64,000 nt of DNA, taken from contig NZ_SNWA01000001.1 of assembly GCF_004361815.1 (NCBI RefSeq), positions 2,790,001 to 2,854,000 of the forward strand, given 5' to 3'. The DNA comes from Paraburkholderia sp. BL10I2N1 (lineage in GTDB: Bacteria > Pseudomonadota > Gammaproteobacteria > Burkholderiales > Burkholderiaceae). The translations under genes were made by a program, and so were the position numbers. Position 1 is the stretch's first letter. The number at the start of each line of letters is the position of its first letter. Of the stretch, positions 8,804 through 17,941 are shown in pieces. The notes beneath the pieces were generated by a model. The model saw only the letters and a program-made list of their open reading frames with translations, did not search any database and had not been told where the DNA came from.

Positions 8804-11800
8804 ATTTCCGCCGTTGTGGCGACTGTGCTTGTGGCCGCAGCCTCGTGGGCGCCGGTAGCACACGCACAGTACAACGCGGGCGGTGGTGTTGCCAAGGGAT
8901 TACATTCGATTGCAATTGGCTCAGGGGCTACGACTAATGGTACCAATACCAACAGTATAGCTATGGGGTATAACGCTTCCGCGAATTCTGGTACGTCGGC
9001 AGGTGCATATAGTGCTACTGCTATCGGCACCAATGCGACCGCAGCCGGTGATGGTGCTGCCGCACTTGGTGATTACGCCAAGGCCACTGCGGACAAGGCG
9101 ACTGCAATTGGCCGCGGTGCATTAGCCAACGCGGCCAATTCAAGCGCAATCGGCGCAGGCGCCGCGGCTAGCGGGGATGGCTCTACAGCAGTCGGCGTAG
9201 ATTCCATGGCTGGCGGGGAGGGGGCCACAGCACTCGGCCATCAGTCGACCGCGTCGGCTAAGAACTCAGTCGCTTTGGGGTTTAATGCACTCAGCACAGG
9301 TGACGCTGGCATTGCCATGGGTCAGTACGCTACTTCGAAAGGGAATGCCTCCATGGCGATAGGTGCATACGCTACTTCGACAGGGGACTACTCCACTGCA
9401 ATTGGTCTGGCCGCTGATTCGGCAGGGGATAGCTCGGTGGCACTGGGTAATAACGCCTCTGCATCGACGGCGAACTCGGTGGCGTTGGGCGCAAGATCGA
9501 CAACGACGGCCGACCTTGGCGCAGCAGCTTACAACCCGGGTACGACTGTACTGTCGGGCACGGCCAGCGGTGAAGTGTCGATGGGTTCGTCGGGCAATGA
9601 ACGTCGCGTGACGAACGTGGCGGCGGGTTCGGCTGCAACGGATGCGGTGAATGTTAGCCAGTTGCAGTCGGAAGCAGCAAAGTCGAACAACATTGGCGCC
9701 AGTGCGGCAGCAGCGCTCGGCGGTGGTGCTGCCTATAACCCGACGACCGGTACGATCAGCGCGCCGAGCTACAGTGTGGGCGGCACGATCGTCAGCAATA
9801 TGGGTGATGCAATTACCAACATCGACAGCCGTACGACGCAGAACACGGCGAACATCGCGACCAACACGACGAACATCGCCGGCAACGCGACGGCGATCAC
9901 CAGCATCGACGGCCGGGTGACCAGCGTGGAAGGCTCGGTGACGAACCTGACGCAGCAACTGGACAGCGGCAGCGTCGGCCTGGTGCAGCAGGACGCGACC
10001 AGCAAGGCCATCACGGTGGCCAGGGATCTGGACGGCACGACGGTGGACTTCAGCGGTACCGAAGGCGTGCGCACGCTGGGCGGCGTGCAGGCCGGTGCGC
10101 TGGGCGACACCAGCACCGAAGCGGTGAACGGCTCGCAGCTGTACGCGACCAACCAGAACGTGACGGCCAACACGGCCAGCATCGCAACCAACACGACGAA
10201 TATCGCCGGCAACGCGACGGCGATCACCAGCATCGACGGCCGGGTGACCAGCGTGGAAGGCTCGGTGACGAACCTGACGCAGCAACTGGACAGCGGCAGC
10301 GTCGGCCTGGTGCAGCAGGACGCGACCAGCAAGGCCATCACGGTGGCCAGGGATCTGGACGGCACGACGGTGGACTTCAGCGGTACCGAAGGCGTGCGCA
10401 CGCTGGGCGGTGTGCAGGCCGGTGCGCTGGGCGACACCAGCACCGAAGCGGTGAACGGCTCGCAGCTGTACGCGACCAACCAGAACGTGACGGCCAACAC
10501 GGCCAGCATTGCGACCAACACGACGAACATCGCCAGCAACGCGACGGCGATCACCAGCATCGACGGCCGGGTGACCAACGTGGAAGGCTCGGTGACGAAC
10601 CTGACGCAGCAACTGGACAGCGGCAGCGTCGGCCTGGTGCAGCAGGACGCGACCAGCAAGGCCATCACGGTGGCCAGGGATCTGGACGGCACGACGGTGG
10701 ACTTCAGCGGTACCGAAGGCGTGCGCACGCTGGGCGGTGTGCAGGCCGGTGCGCTGGGCGACACCAGCACCGAAGCGGTGAACGGCTCGCAGCTGTACGC
10801 GACCAACCAGAACGTGACGGCCAACACGGCCAGCATTGCGAGCAACACGACGAACATCGCCAGCAACGCGACGGCGATCACCAGCATCGACGGCCGGGTG
10901 ACCAACGTGGAAGGCTCAGTGACGAACCTGACGCAGCAACTGGACGGCGGCAGCGTCGGCCTGGTGCAGCAGGACGCGACCAGCAAGGCCATCACGGTGG
11001 CCAGGGATCTGGACGGCACGACGGTGGACTTCAGCGGTACCGAAGGCGTGCGCACGCTGGGCGGCGTGCAGGCCGGTGCGCTGGGCGACACCAGCACCGA
11101 AGCGGTGAACGGCTCGCAGCTGTACGCGACCAACCAGAACGTGACGGCCAACACGGCCAGCATTGCGGCCAACACGACGAACATCGCCAGCAACGCGACG
11201 GCAATCACCAGCATCGACGGCCGGGTGACCAACGTGGAAGGCTCGGTGACGAACCTGACGCAGCAACTGGACAGCGGCAGCGTCGGCCTGGTGCAGCAGG
11301 ACGCGACCAGCAGGGCCATCACGGTGGCCAGGGATCTGGACGGCACGACGGTGGACTTCAGCGGTACCGAAGGCGTGCGCACGCTGGGCGGCGTGCAGGC
11401 CGGTGCGCTGGGCGACACCAGCACCGAAGCGGTGAACGGCTCGCAGCTGTACGCGACCAACCAGAACGTGACGGCCAACACGGCCAGCATTGCGACCAAC
11501 ACGACGAACATCGCCAGCAACGCGACGGCGATCACCAGCATCGACGGCCGGGTGACCAACGTGGAAGGCTCAGTGACGAACCTGACGCAGCAACTGGACG
11601 GCGGCAGCGTCGGCCTGGTGCAGCAGGACGCGACCAGCAAGGCCATCACGGTGGCCAGGGATCTGGACGGCACGACGGTGGACTTCAGCGGTACCGAAGG
11701 CGTGCGCACGCTGGGCGGCGTGCAGGCCGGTGCGCTGGGCGACACCAGCACCGAAGCGGTGAACGGCTCGCAGCTGTACGCGACCAACCAGAACGTGACG

Positions 11801-13585
11801 GCCAACACGGCCAGCATTGCGGCCAACACGACGAACATCGCCAGCAACGCGACGGCGATCACCAGCATCGACGGCCGGGTGACCAACGTGGAAGGCTCGG
11901 TGACGAACCTGACGCAGCAACTGGACAGCGGCAGCGTCGGCCTGGTGCAGCAGGACGCGACCAGCAAGGCCATCATGGTGGCCAGGGATCTGGACGGCAC
12001 GACGGTGGACTTCAGCGGTACCGAAGGCGTGCGCACGCTGGGCGGCGTGCAGGCCGGTGCGCTGGGCGACACCAGCACCGAAGCGGTGAACGGCTCGCAG
12101 CTGTACGCGACCAACCAGAACGTGACGGCCAACACGGCCAGCATCGCAACCAACACGACGAATATCGCCGGCAACGCGACGGCGATCACCAGCATCGACG
12201 GCCGGGTGACCAACGTGGAAGGCTCGGTGACGAACCTGACGCAGCAACTGGACGGCGGCAGCGTCGGGCTGGTGCAGCAGGACGCGACCAGCAGGGCCAT
12301 CACGGTGGCCAGGAACCTGGACGGCACGACGGTGGACTTCAGCGGTACCGAAGGTGTGCGCACGCTGAGCGGCGTGGCCGACGGTGCGGTTGCTGCGGGT
12401 AGCAGGGAAGCCATCAACGGCAGCCAGCTGTATGCGAACTCGGCGAGCGTGGCCGCGGGTCTGGGCGGTGACTCGACGGTGAACCCGGACGGCACGATCT
12501 CGGCGCCGAGCTACAGCGTGGGTGGCACGACGGTGCATAGCGTAGGCGATGCCGTCACCAACCTTGATGATCGTGTGACGGAGAACACGACTGGCATCAC
12601 GAAGATCCAGAACCAGCTCGGTGATGTCGGGACGCAATTGTCGGGTGCGGTGCAGTACGACCGCAACGCCGACGGTTCGGTGAACTTCAATTCGGTGACA
12701 TTGGGCGGAGGCCAGAGCGCAGGTCCCGTGGTCCTGACCAATGTCGCGAACGGCGCGAGCCAGTACGACGCGGTGAACTTCGGTCAACTGTCGGCGTTGC
12801 AGGACCAGGTGACGGATCTCAATGGACAGGTGTCGAACCTGACCGGACAGATGGAGAATGTCCAGCCCGGAAGCCCGTACTTCGACGCAACGGATGTTCC
12901 GTCGGCGAGCAGCAGCGATGGCGCGGAGGTCAATGCGGCGATGCCTGGTACTGGCGTGGGCAGCACGGCCGCCGGTGCGGGTGCGGCTGCCTCCGGCAAC
13001 TACGCCACAGTGATCGGCGCGAACGCCAGTGCGGTGGCGGACAACGCCGTGGCAATCGGCGCCAATGCGGCGGCGACGGGTGTCAACTCGACGGCAATCG
13101 GCACGGGCTCGCAGGCTGCCAATACGAACTCGGTCGCGTTGGGTCAGGGTTCGGTGACGGACCGCGACAACTCGGTGTCGGTGGGCTCGGCGGGTAACGA
13201 ACGCCAGATCACCAATGTCGCAGCAGGTACGGCGGCAACCGACGCGGTGAACGTGGGTCAGATGAACAGTTCGGTGGCGCAAGGCGTGCAGCAGGCCAAC
13301 AACTACGCCGATCAGCGCTTCAACGAGGCCAACCGGGCGATCAACGATGTCGCGAAAAACGCCTATGCCGGTATCGCTGCGGCAATGGCCATGCCGAACA
13401 TGACGCCGTCTGGTCCTGGCCGTACGATCGTCGCTGCCGGCGGGGCCACCTACAAGGGCGGCAGCGCTGCGGCAGTGGGAGCAACGTACCGCTCCCGTAA
13501 CGGCAAGTGGCTGGTGAACGGCGCCGTATCGGTCGCGTCGACGGGCGATGCAGGCGTGCGTGCTCAGGTCGGGTACGAGTTCTGA
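8705..13585 (+). CDS. Trimeric autotransporter adhesin, long form with repeated stalk
   Basis: A 1626-residue type Vc adhesin. Order: extended signal peptide identical to its neighbour's for ~33 residues, signal core ending APVAHA, and a long head of SLG-type repeats (to ~residue 290; AIGTNATAAGDGAAALG). A neck (RRVTNVAAGSAATDAVNVSQ) follows, then a stalk of eight 109-residue repeats (TSIDGRVTNVEGSVTNLTQQ, GTTVDFSGTEGVRTLGGV, AVNGSQLYATNQNV), a second head and neck, a short coiled coil (DQRFNEANRAINDVAKNAYA) and the YadA anchor ending GYEF. Each stalk unit combines a trimeric coiled coil and a FxG-like neck. The near-identical units make length variation by recombination likely. Confidence 0.94.
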   Translation: MNKSYVSVWNEALGSWVAASENTVARGKRSKAKISAVVATVLVAAASWAPVAHAQYNAGGGVAKGLHSIAIGSGATTNGTNTNSIAMGYNASANSGTSAGAYSATAIGTNATAAGDGAAALGDYAKATADKATAIGRGALANAANSSAIGAGAAASGDGSTAVGVDSMAGGEGATALGHQSTASAKNSVALGFNALSTGDAGIAMGQYATSKGNASMAIGAYATSTGDYSTAIGLAADSAGDSSVALGNNASASTANSVALGARSTTTADLGAAAYNPGTTVLSGTASGEVSMGSSGNERRVTNVAAGSAATDAVNVSQLQSEAAKSNNIGASAAAALGGGAAYNPTTGTISAPSYSVGGTIVSNMGDAITNIDSRTTQNTANIATNTTNIAGNATAITSIDGRVTSVEGSVTNLTQQLDSGSVGLVQQDATSKAITVARDLDGTTVDFSGTEGVRTLGGVQAGALGDTSTEAVNGSQLYATNQNVTANTASIATNTTNIAGNATAITSIDGRVTSVEGSVTNLTQQLDSGSVGLVQQDATSKAITVARDLDGTTVDFSGTEGVRTLGGVQAGALGDTSTEAVNGSQLYATNQNVTANTASIATNTTNIASNATAITSIDGRVTNVEGSVTNLTQQLDSGSVGLVQQDATSKAITVARDLDGTTVDFSGTEGVRTLGGVQAGALGDTSTEAVNGSQLYATNQNVTANTASIASNTTNIASNATAITSIDGRVTNVEGSVTNLTQQLDGGSVGLVQQDATSKAITVARDLDGTTVDFSGTEGVRTLGGVQAGALGDTSTEAVNGSQLYATNQNVTANTASIAANTTNIASNATAITSIDGRVTNVEGSVTNLTQQLDSGSVGLVQQDATSRAITVARDLDGTTVDFSGTEGVRTLGGVQAGALGDTSTEAVNGSQLYATNQNVTANTASIATNTTNIASNATAITSIDGRVTNVEGSVTNLTQQLDGGSVGLVQQDATSKAITVARDLDGTTVDFSGTEGVRTLGGVQAGALGDTSTEAVNGSQLYATNQNVTANTASIAANTTNIASNATAITSIDGRVTNVEGSVTNLTQQLDSGSVGLVQQDATSKAIMVARDLDGTTVDFSGTEGVRTLGGVQAGALGDTSTEAVNGSQLYATNQNVTANTASIATNTTNIAGNATAITSIDGRVTNVEGSVTNLTQQLDGGSVGLVQQDATSRAITVARNLDGTTVDFSGTEGVRTLSGVADGAVAAGSREAINGSQLYANSASVAAGLGGDSTVNPDGTISAPSYSVGGTTVHSVGDAVTNLDDRVTENTTGITKIQNQLGDVGTQLSGAVQYDRNADGSVNFNSVTLGGGQSAGPVVLTNVANGASQYDAVNFGQLSALQDQVTDLNGQVSNLTGQMENVQPGSPYFDATDVPSASSSDGAEVNAAMPGTGVGSTAAGAGAAASGNYATVIGANASAVADNAVAIGANAAATGVNSTAIGTGSQAANTNSVALGQGSVTDRDNSVSVGSAGNERQITNVAAGTAATDAVNVGQMNSSVAQGVQQANNYADQRFNEANRAINDVAKNAYAGIAAAMAMPNMTPSGPGRTIVAAGGATYKGGSAAAVGATYRSRNGKWLVNGAVSVASTGDAGVRAQVGYEF
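9842..12457 (+). repeat. Eight tandem 327-bp stalk repeats
   Basis: The unit recurs exactly every 327 bp (109 codons); for example CAGCATCGACGG occurs at 9901, 10228, 10555, 10882, 11209, 11536, 11863 and 12190. Units 1-7 differ by only a few bases (S/N at DGRVT[SN]VEG, S/G at QLD[SG]GSVG, occasional R for K). Unit 8 diverges after about 12365. The opposite strand is also free of stops over ~2.7 kb, a by-product of the repeated codon usage. Confidence 0.95.
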
Positions 13586-13639
13586 TAAAGAACGAGGAAC
13601 GGCAAATGAGCAAGTAAGAAGTCGCAGGAGGGTAAAGTT

Positions 13640-13679
13640 GCACGGTCTTGCCGGTCACGGCAGACCGTGCTTTTTTTTT
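13640..13679 (+). terminator. Intrinsic terminator after long adhesin
   Basis: GCACGGTCT (13640-13648) and AGACCGTGC (13662-13670) form a perfect 9-bp stem, followed directly by nine T residues (13671-13679). Confidence 0.9.
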
Positions 13680-13798
13680 GACACAGCGTATGTGGGTAGA
13701 TTGAATCGAACGGTCTGCGCAGTGAGGACGCACTGGGTATCGAAGAAGCTTTTGGGGATTCGAAGGAAATCTCCCCGTGGTCCGGCGGCCGTCAAAGC

Positions 13799-14173
13799 CT
13801 ATTTCACGTCGAACGCGTAATCGCCGTGGGTGCGATGTCCATCCGAGGCGACGGCTACCCAGTGCACCGTGTAGCGCCCGGCTCCCAGAGCCGGTAACGG
13901 GACGGAAACCACAGCCGGATGATGTTCATCGACCGTGGATTTAGCGGTGTTCACCTGCTTTCCAGTTGAGTCGGTGACGGTGAGCGTCGTAAATGCAGGC
14001 TCGAGCGGTCCGTCGAATGTGATCTTCACCTGGGCGGGCGCCGCGACCGTCGCGCCGGCTCCCGGCTCCTGTTTCTGCGGAAAGACATGCGCGAACGCCG
14101 CACTGGCGAAGACGAGTCCTGCGCAAAACGCGGACCACATCACCATTGTCTGTCGCAGGCCATTTCGATGCAT
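13799..14173 (-). CDS. CopC-domain copper-binding periplasmic protein
   Basis: About 124 residues from MHRNGLRQ (14173), with GGGGAG about 12 bases upstream; in-frame ATG/GTG codons at 14194/14197 also exist. The signal peptide ends AAFA and the mature protein begins with His (AHVFPQKQEP), the Cu(II) N-terminal ligand of CopC. Further conserved pieces are ITFDGPLEPAFTTLTV, DEHHPAVVSVPLP, YTVHWVAVASDGHRTHGDYA and FDVK. CopC proteins bind copper in the periplasm and often pair with CopD, which is absent here. The gene just upstream is a relic whose stop overlaps the ATG at 14194 (TGATG), so copC was once the second gene of an operon. Confidence 0.85.
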   Translation of the reverse strand: MHRNGLRQTMVMWSAFCAGLVFASAAFAHVFPQKQEPGAGATVAAPAQVKITFDGPLEPAFTTLTVTDSTGKQVNTAKSTVDEHHPAVVSVPLPALGAGRYTVHWVAVASDGHRTHGDYAFDVK

Positions 14174-14193
14174 TTTCACTATCGACTCCCCCA

Positions 14194-14386
14194 TCACTGG
14201 AATAGCAGCTTACCGATCGTCGTTGGTGCGACGTCGTCGAAGAAAATGTGGGCCTGCACCAGGATGCCCATGCGAACCGCTCGCGCGGTTGACCGGCAAT
14301 TGCGCCTCGAGGCCAAACTGACCGTAACGGTTGATCCAGATGAAGCCGTTGAGCGGACCCAATTTGCGCCTTTGTTTTCAACTACG
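14194..14386 (-). pseudogene. Relic of a gene upstream of copC (C-terminal fragment)
   Basis: The minus strand reads LGPLNGFIWINRYGQFGLEA, QLPVNRASGSH, then after a 2-base deletion (CATGGGC where CATATGGGC would restore the frame) ILVQAHIFFDDVAPTTIGKL, ending LFQ at 14194. The repeated aromatic/beta pattern ending in a Thr-Ile-Gly-Lys tail looks like the last strands of an outer-membrane protein. I cannot name the family. There is no start and the upstream part is gone. Confidence 0.45.
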
Positions 14387-14435
14387 GGAAAACCCCTATA
14401 TGCGATATCATGTCGTCCGAAAGGAACATCGACAT

Positions 14436-14648
14436 ATGCCCCATCGTTTTCAGCTATTTGAAAGAATCGCCTTCTCGCTGGTCGTGCTTTTCGCAGTTGC
14501 CTGCACCGCGTTCATTGCCTACGAGCAATGCCCCGGTGTCGAAAGTGCACTTCACGAGGGAGAGGATCTGCTTCGCCAGAGTGGCGAATATGCGCTCGCG
14601 TGCTCGGCGCCAGCGAACAATCCGTGTGCCGGGGTGCCGGTCGACTGA
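14436..14648 (+). CDS. Small single-helix membrane protein, unknown function
   Basis: 70 residues starting MPHRFQLFERIAFS, with AAGGA (14421-14425) 10 bases before the ATG. One N-terminal membrane helix (FSLVVLFAVACTAFIAYE) is followed by a ~45-residue tail with three cysteines (EQCPGVES, LACSAPANNPCAG). It is divergent from the copC relic and stands alone. It could instead be an uncleaved or lipoprotein-like signal sequence, but there is no clear lipobox. I do not recognise the family. Confidence 0.5.
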   Translation: MPHRFQLFERIAFSLVVLFAVACTAFIAYEQCPGVESALHEGEDLLRQSGEYALACSAPANNPCAGVPVD

Positions 14649-14744
14649 GTAATCGCCTCGCCTGGTAGCGGGCTTCAGCAAGCCAGTGCAGGCTTGCCAT
14701 GCGTTCGCTGCGACAGCGCGGCAACGTCCGTCACACAGGGCGTT

Positions 14745-15122
14745 TCAGAGCGGATCATCAAGGTCGTCCCCCGCGTGAGGCGTCTGCGACGCCGCATCGC
14801 CACCCAGCGCCTGGCGCTTGCGCCGAACGTTGTACGCCGTGAGCAACCCGTGCGCCACCATGTCGAGTGCGGGCTTCACGAGGCCGTTCTTGTCCGTCCA
14901 CACCTTGGGCGTTAGCGCTCCGGTCAGCGCCACGCTATCGGCGTCGCTCAAGGCGAGCAGGGCGGTCTGCACGTCGTCGTCGAACGCGATTACGTTCACA
15001 AATAGCGTTTCGCCATCCCCGGCGGTTGCGCGCACCTTGCACGTCACAAAGCGCTTGCCGTTCTGTCCCGTCCGGATCTGCGCTTCGCCGTAGAGCCGGC
15101 CACCTACCAGTCCATCGATCAT
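14745..15122 (-). CDS. SSB-like OB-fold single-stranded-DNA-binding protein
   Basis: 125 residues starting MIDGLVGGRLYGEAQIRTGQ, with an AGAGGGA ribosome site upstream. The OB-fold pattern of SSB proteins is visible: GRLYGEAQIRTGQNGKRFVT, FVNVIAFDDDVQTAL, VALTGALTPKVWTDKNGLVK, then an acidic C-terminal tail (DDLDDPL). It is shorter and more divergent than the essential SSB and lacks the DDDIPF tip, so it is probably a paralogue with a specialised role. It is not part of an obvious operon. Confidence 0.78.
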   Translation of the reverse strand: MIDGLVGGRLYGEAQIRTGQNGKRFVTCKVRATAGDGETLFVNVIAFDDDVQTALLALSDADSVALTGALTPKVWTDKNGLVKPALDMVAHGLLTAYNVRRKRQALGGDAASQTPHAGDDLDDPL

Positions 15123-15245
15123 CGTCCCTCTTCTGTTCGTTTAACCTGCACGCGGCACGGCGGCAGCGCATGCTGCCACAATCCATTCCCCAAGGTAACC
15201 CGAATCAGGGCAAGGCGTGCGAAGCGCCAGGCGACCGGACAGGCG

Positions 15246-16718
15246 TCATTGCAATCCCTCACCCTGGTGCGGCGAATTCGACGCGACGGTGTCGGTTTCC
15301 CATCCGCCACCGAGGGCGAGGAACAGGTTCACCTGGTCAAGCGCGACCTGGACTTCGGCAGCCGCGACCTGCGCATGCGTCGAAGTCAGCGTGCGGGTCG
15401 CATCGAGATCCGAGATGAACGATTCGCGTCCGGCGACATAGAGCCGGTGTGTTTCGCTCGCCGACTCGGAAGCGGACTGATACGCCGAACGCAACGCGTC
15501 TGCGCGGTTGTAGTCGGCGGCATAGGTGGCAAGGTTGGTCTCGGTCTCGCGCAGCGCATTGAGCACGACCCGGTCGAAACTTGCCAGCGCGGCGCTCGAA
15601 TCCGCCTCGGCCTCACGCACGCGACCGCGTGCCCCGTTGACCGGGAAGGTCCAGCTGATGAGCGGCCCGAAAGCCCAGCGCGCCGTGGGCTGCGTGGGGA
15701 TGTCTTCGAGAATCCCGGTAAATCCGGCGGATGCCCCGAAGCTCACCGTCGGATACAGCGCGCCGGTAGCGACGCCGATCCGCGCCGTCGATGCAGCCAG
15801 CTGACGCTCGGCCTCGCGCACGTCCGGGCGGCGCTTGAGCAATGCAGCGCCGTCGCCGACGGGGATCGGCTGTCTGATCTGCGGCACCTTGTTGCAGGTC
15901 TTCACGGCCGCCGGCAGTTCGGACGGCTTGCGCGCAAGCAGCATGGCGAGCTGGTACTCGGCGATCCGGCGGCCCGCCGTGAAGCGCGGGATGTCGGCCG
16001 CGAGCGTTGCCACCTGCGTCTGTCCGCGGGTGACGTCCGGCTGGTTGCCGCGGCCGGCGTCGCGCAACCTGCGCGATACCGCGACACGCTGCTTTTGCAG
16101 ATCCAGCGAGCGCTGCGCGATAGTGAGTTCTTCTCCCGACGAGCAAGCCTCGACATACGCGCGCACGACACTGGCGACGACCGTGATCCGCGCGAGATCA
16201 CCGGCCGCCGCGACGGCGTCGCTATCCGCGCCAGCCGCTTCGACGCCGCGACGCAGCTTGCCGAACAGATCGAATTCGTACGAGATGCTGATGCCGAAAT
16301 CGCCTTCGTTGGCAACCGGCAGCTTGTTCTCGAGCAGGAACTGTTCCGCCGATTCCTGCGCCCGCTCGACGAGTGCCGATGCGTTGCCCGAGAAGCCCCC
16401 CTGCGCCTGCGCGACGCCGAGCGCCTCGCGCGAACGCGCCAGGTTGGCGGCGGCGACGCGCAGGTCGGCGTTCGACTTCATGGCCTCGCTGACGAGTCCT
16501 TCGAGCACGGGGTCGTCGTAGAGATGCCACCATGCGGCGGGCACGGTCTGCTGCGAGACGGGTGCGCCATCGGTGCCTTCGAGCGGTGCGTTGGCGAGCG
16601 GCGCGTTGATGAGCGCCTCTTTCGGCAGCGAGTAGTTGGGTCCGACGGTCATGCACGCGTTGAGCGCGAGCACAACGGGCAAAAGCGGAAGGAGCGCAAG
16701 GGCGCGCGACAGCTTCAT
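15246..16718 (-). CDS. Outer-membrane efflux channel (OprM/NodT family lipoprotein)
   Basis: 490 residues. The N-terminus is a lipoprotein signal (ALLPLLPVVLALNACMTVGP; Cys in LNAC). Two OEP domains follow, with the paired periplasmic helices and the hallmark RRPDVREAERQLAASTARIG. It forms the TolC-like trimeric exit duct for the HlyD/FUSC pump encoded just upstream. Its ATG overlaps the stop of the HlyD gene (ATGA at 16715-16718). It ends the operon marR-FUSC-DUF1656-hlyD-omf. Substrates of such pumps are typically aromatic acids or fusaric acid; the actual substrate is not shown. Confidence 0.9.
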   Translation of the reverse strand: MKLSRALALLPLLPVVLALNACMTVGPNYSLPKEALINAPLANAPLEGTDGAPVSQQTVPAAWWHLYDDPVLEGLVSEAMKSNADLRVAAANLARSREALGVAQAQGGFSGNASALVERAQESAEQFLLENKLPVANEGDFGISISYEFDLFGKLRRGVEAAGADSDAVAAAGDLARITVVASVVRAYVEACSSGEELTIAQRSLDLQKQRVAVSRRLRDAGRGNQPDVTRGQTQVATLAADIPRFTAGRRIAEYQLAMLLARKPSELPAAVKTCNKVPQIRQPIPVGDGAALLKRRPDVREAERQLAASTARIGVATGALYPTVSFGASAGFTGILEDIPTQPTARWAFGPLISWTFPVNGARGRVREAEADSSAALASFDRVVLNALRETETNLATYAADYNRADALRSAYQSASESASETHRLYVAGRESFISDLDATRTLTSTHAQVAAAEVQVALDQVNLFLALGGGWETDTVASNSPHQGEGLQ

Positions 16719-17701
16719 TGCGCAGCGCCCGATGCCGGTTGTGCCGCGGGCCGCGACGCCGAAGCCGGCACCGATGCGGAGGCCGCAGCCGATGCCGCCG
16801 CGCTACCCGAGGCGGCACGCGCACCCTTCGCACGCGCGGGCTCCCGCACGGACACCGTGGCGGTGCGCCCTGCGATCAGGCGGAAATCGGCGGGCACTTC
16901 GTCGAGCGCGACGCGCACCGGAATGCGTTGCGCGAGCCGCACCCAGCTGAATGCGGGATTCACGTTCGGCAGCAGGTTGGGACTCGACATGCGATCCCGG
17001 TCTTCGATCCCCGCGACGATGCTCAGCACATGACCGCGCAGCACGTTCGGCTCGCCCATCACCTGGATATCGACGGGCCGGCCGATATCGATGCCGTGCA
17101 GCTTGGTCTCCTCGAAATAGCCGTCGACGCGGAACGAATGCATGTCGACGACCGCCAGTACCGGCCGGCCCGACGCGACATACTCGCCGGTGCGCGGCGC
17201 GCGGTCGTTGAGGTAGCCATCGACCGGGCTCACGATGGTCGTGCGCTGCAGATTGAGGCGGGCCGTATCGACGGCGACTTCCGCGTCGGCAAGTTGCGCC
17301 GTGGCCTGCTCGACACGCGAGCGGGTTTCTTCGCTGGCTTCCTGCGCGACCAGGTCGCCGAGCTTGCGGTTACGCACATCTTCGCGCCGTGCCTGGTCGA
17401 GTGTGGCGCGCCGCTGCAGCACGGTGGCCTGTGCCTGGCGAAGCGTGAGCGCGTAACGCGCCTGGTCGATCACGAACAGCACCTGTCCGCGCTTGACCTG
17501 CTGGTTGTCGACCACATCGACCGACGTGATCAGTCCGGAGACGTCGGGCGCGACCTGGATGATGTCGGCGCGCACGCGGCCGTCGCGGGTCCACGGGGAG
17601 AACATGTAGTAGTCGACCAGCTTCCACAGTACAACGGCCGCGATCGCCACCACGACCAGGGTCAGCAGGATCTGTCCAACGGAGAACCAGGTTTTTTTCA
17701 C
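16715..17701 (-). CDS. HlyD/AaeA-type membrane fusion protein of FUSC efflux pump
   Basis: About 328 residues starting at a GTG (17701) 2 bases after the DUF1656 stop. One N-terminal membrane helix (VGQILLTLVVVAIAAVVLWK) precedes the biotinyl-lipoyl half-motif (DGRVRADIIQVAPDVSGLIT and VDNQQVKRGQVLFVIDQARY), a helical hairpin, the second lipoyl half (ATIVSPVDGYLND region) and a beta-barrel domain. The extreme C-terminus is Ala/Ser/Pro-rich (SGSAAASAAASASVPASASR) and probably disordered, which is unusual in length. It bridges inner-membrane FUSC protein and outer-membrane channel. Confidence 0.9.
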   Translation of the reverse strand: MKKTWFSVGQILLTLVVVAIAAVVLWKLVDYYMFSPWTRDGRVRADIIQVAPDVSGLITSVDVVDNQQVKRGQVLFVIDQARYALTLRQAQATVLQRRATLDQARREDVRNRKLGDLVAQEASEETRSRVEQATAQLADAEVAVDTARLNLQRTTIVSPVDGYLNDRAPRTGEYVASGRPVLAVVDMHSFRVDGYFEETKLHGIDIGRPVDIQVMGEPNVLRGHVLSIVAGIEDRDRMSSPNLLPNVNPAFSWVRLAQRIPVRVALDEVPADFRLIAGRTATVSVREPARAKGARAASGSAAASAAASASVPASASRPAAQPASGAAQ

Positions 17702-17703
17702 GG

Positions 17704-17907
17704 TTAGAGTCGATGCGAAACGATGACGACAAGACCCAGCACCAGCACGTAAATGCCGAGATCGAAGATGGAGCGATGCCAAACGAAACGGTAAAAGCCG
17801 ATGCGTGCGAACACAGTGCGAATCGCGAGATTGATCAGGTAGGCGATGAACATCAGCACGAGCACGGTCGGCACGAAGACGCCGAGAATGTCGATTTCGC
17901 CGATCAT
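17704..17907 (-). CDS. DUF1656 small membrane protein (AaeX-like)
   Basis: 67 residues with two membrane helices (IDILGVFVPTVLVLMFIAYL and a second ending VLVLGLVVIVSHRL). DUF1656 proteins are always found with FUSC/HlyD efflux pumps and are thought to assist the inner-membrane component; the exact role is unknown. It sits 34 bases after the FUSC stop and 2 bases before the HlyD start. Confidence 0.88.
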   Translation of the reverse strand: MIGEIDILGVFVPTVLVLMFIAYLINLAIRTVFARIGFYRFVWHRSIFDLGIYVLVLGLVVIVSHRL

Positions 17908-17941
17908 CGTCTGGTCGCCTGAAAATGGGTAAGGGTGCGCA

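Noticed and set aside
9842..12457. CRISPR-like array
   Set aside because: Units are 327 bp, coding, contiguous and without spacers; no cas genes nearby.
9769..12495. Very long open frame (about 900 codons) on the minus strand inside the adhesin repeats
   Set aside because: It mirrors the 327-bp repeat of the plus-strand adhesin and has no ribosome site or known domain; absence of stops follows from the repeated codon pattern.
15249..17033. Long plus-strand frames opposite the efflux genes
   Set aside because: They are high-GC shadow frames without domains or start signals; the minus-strand genes have full family motifs and overlapping starts/stops.
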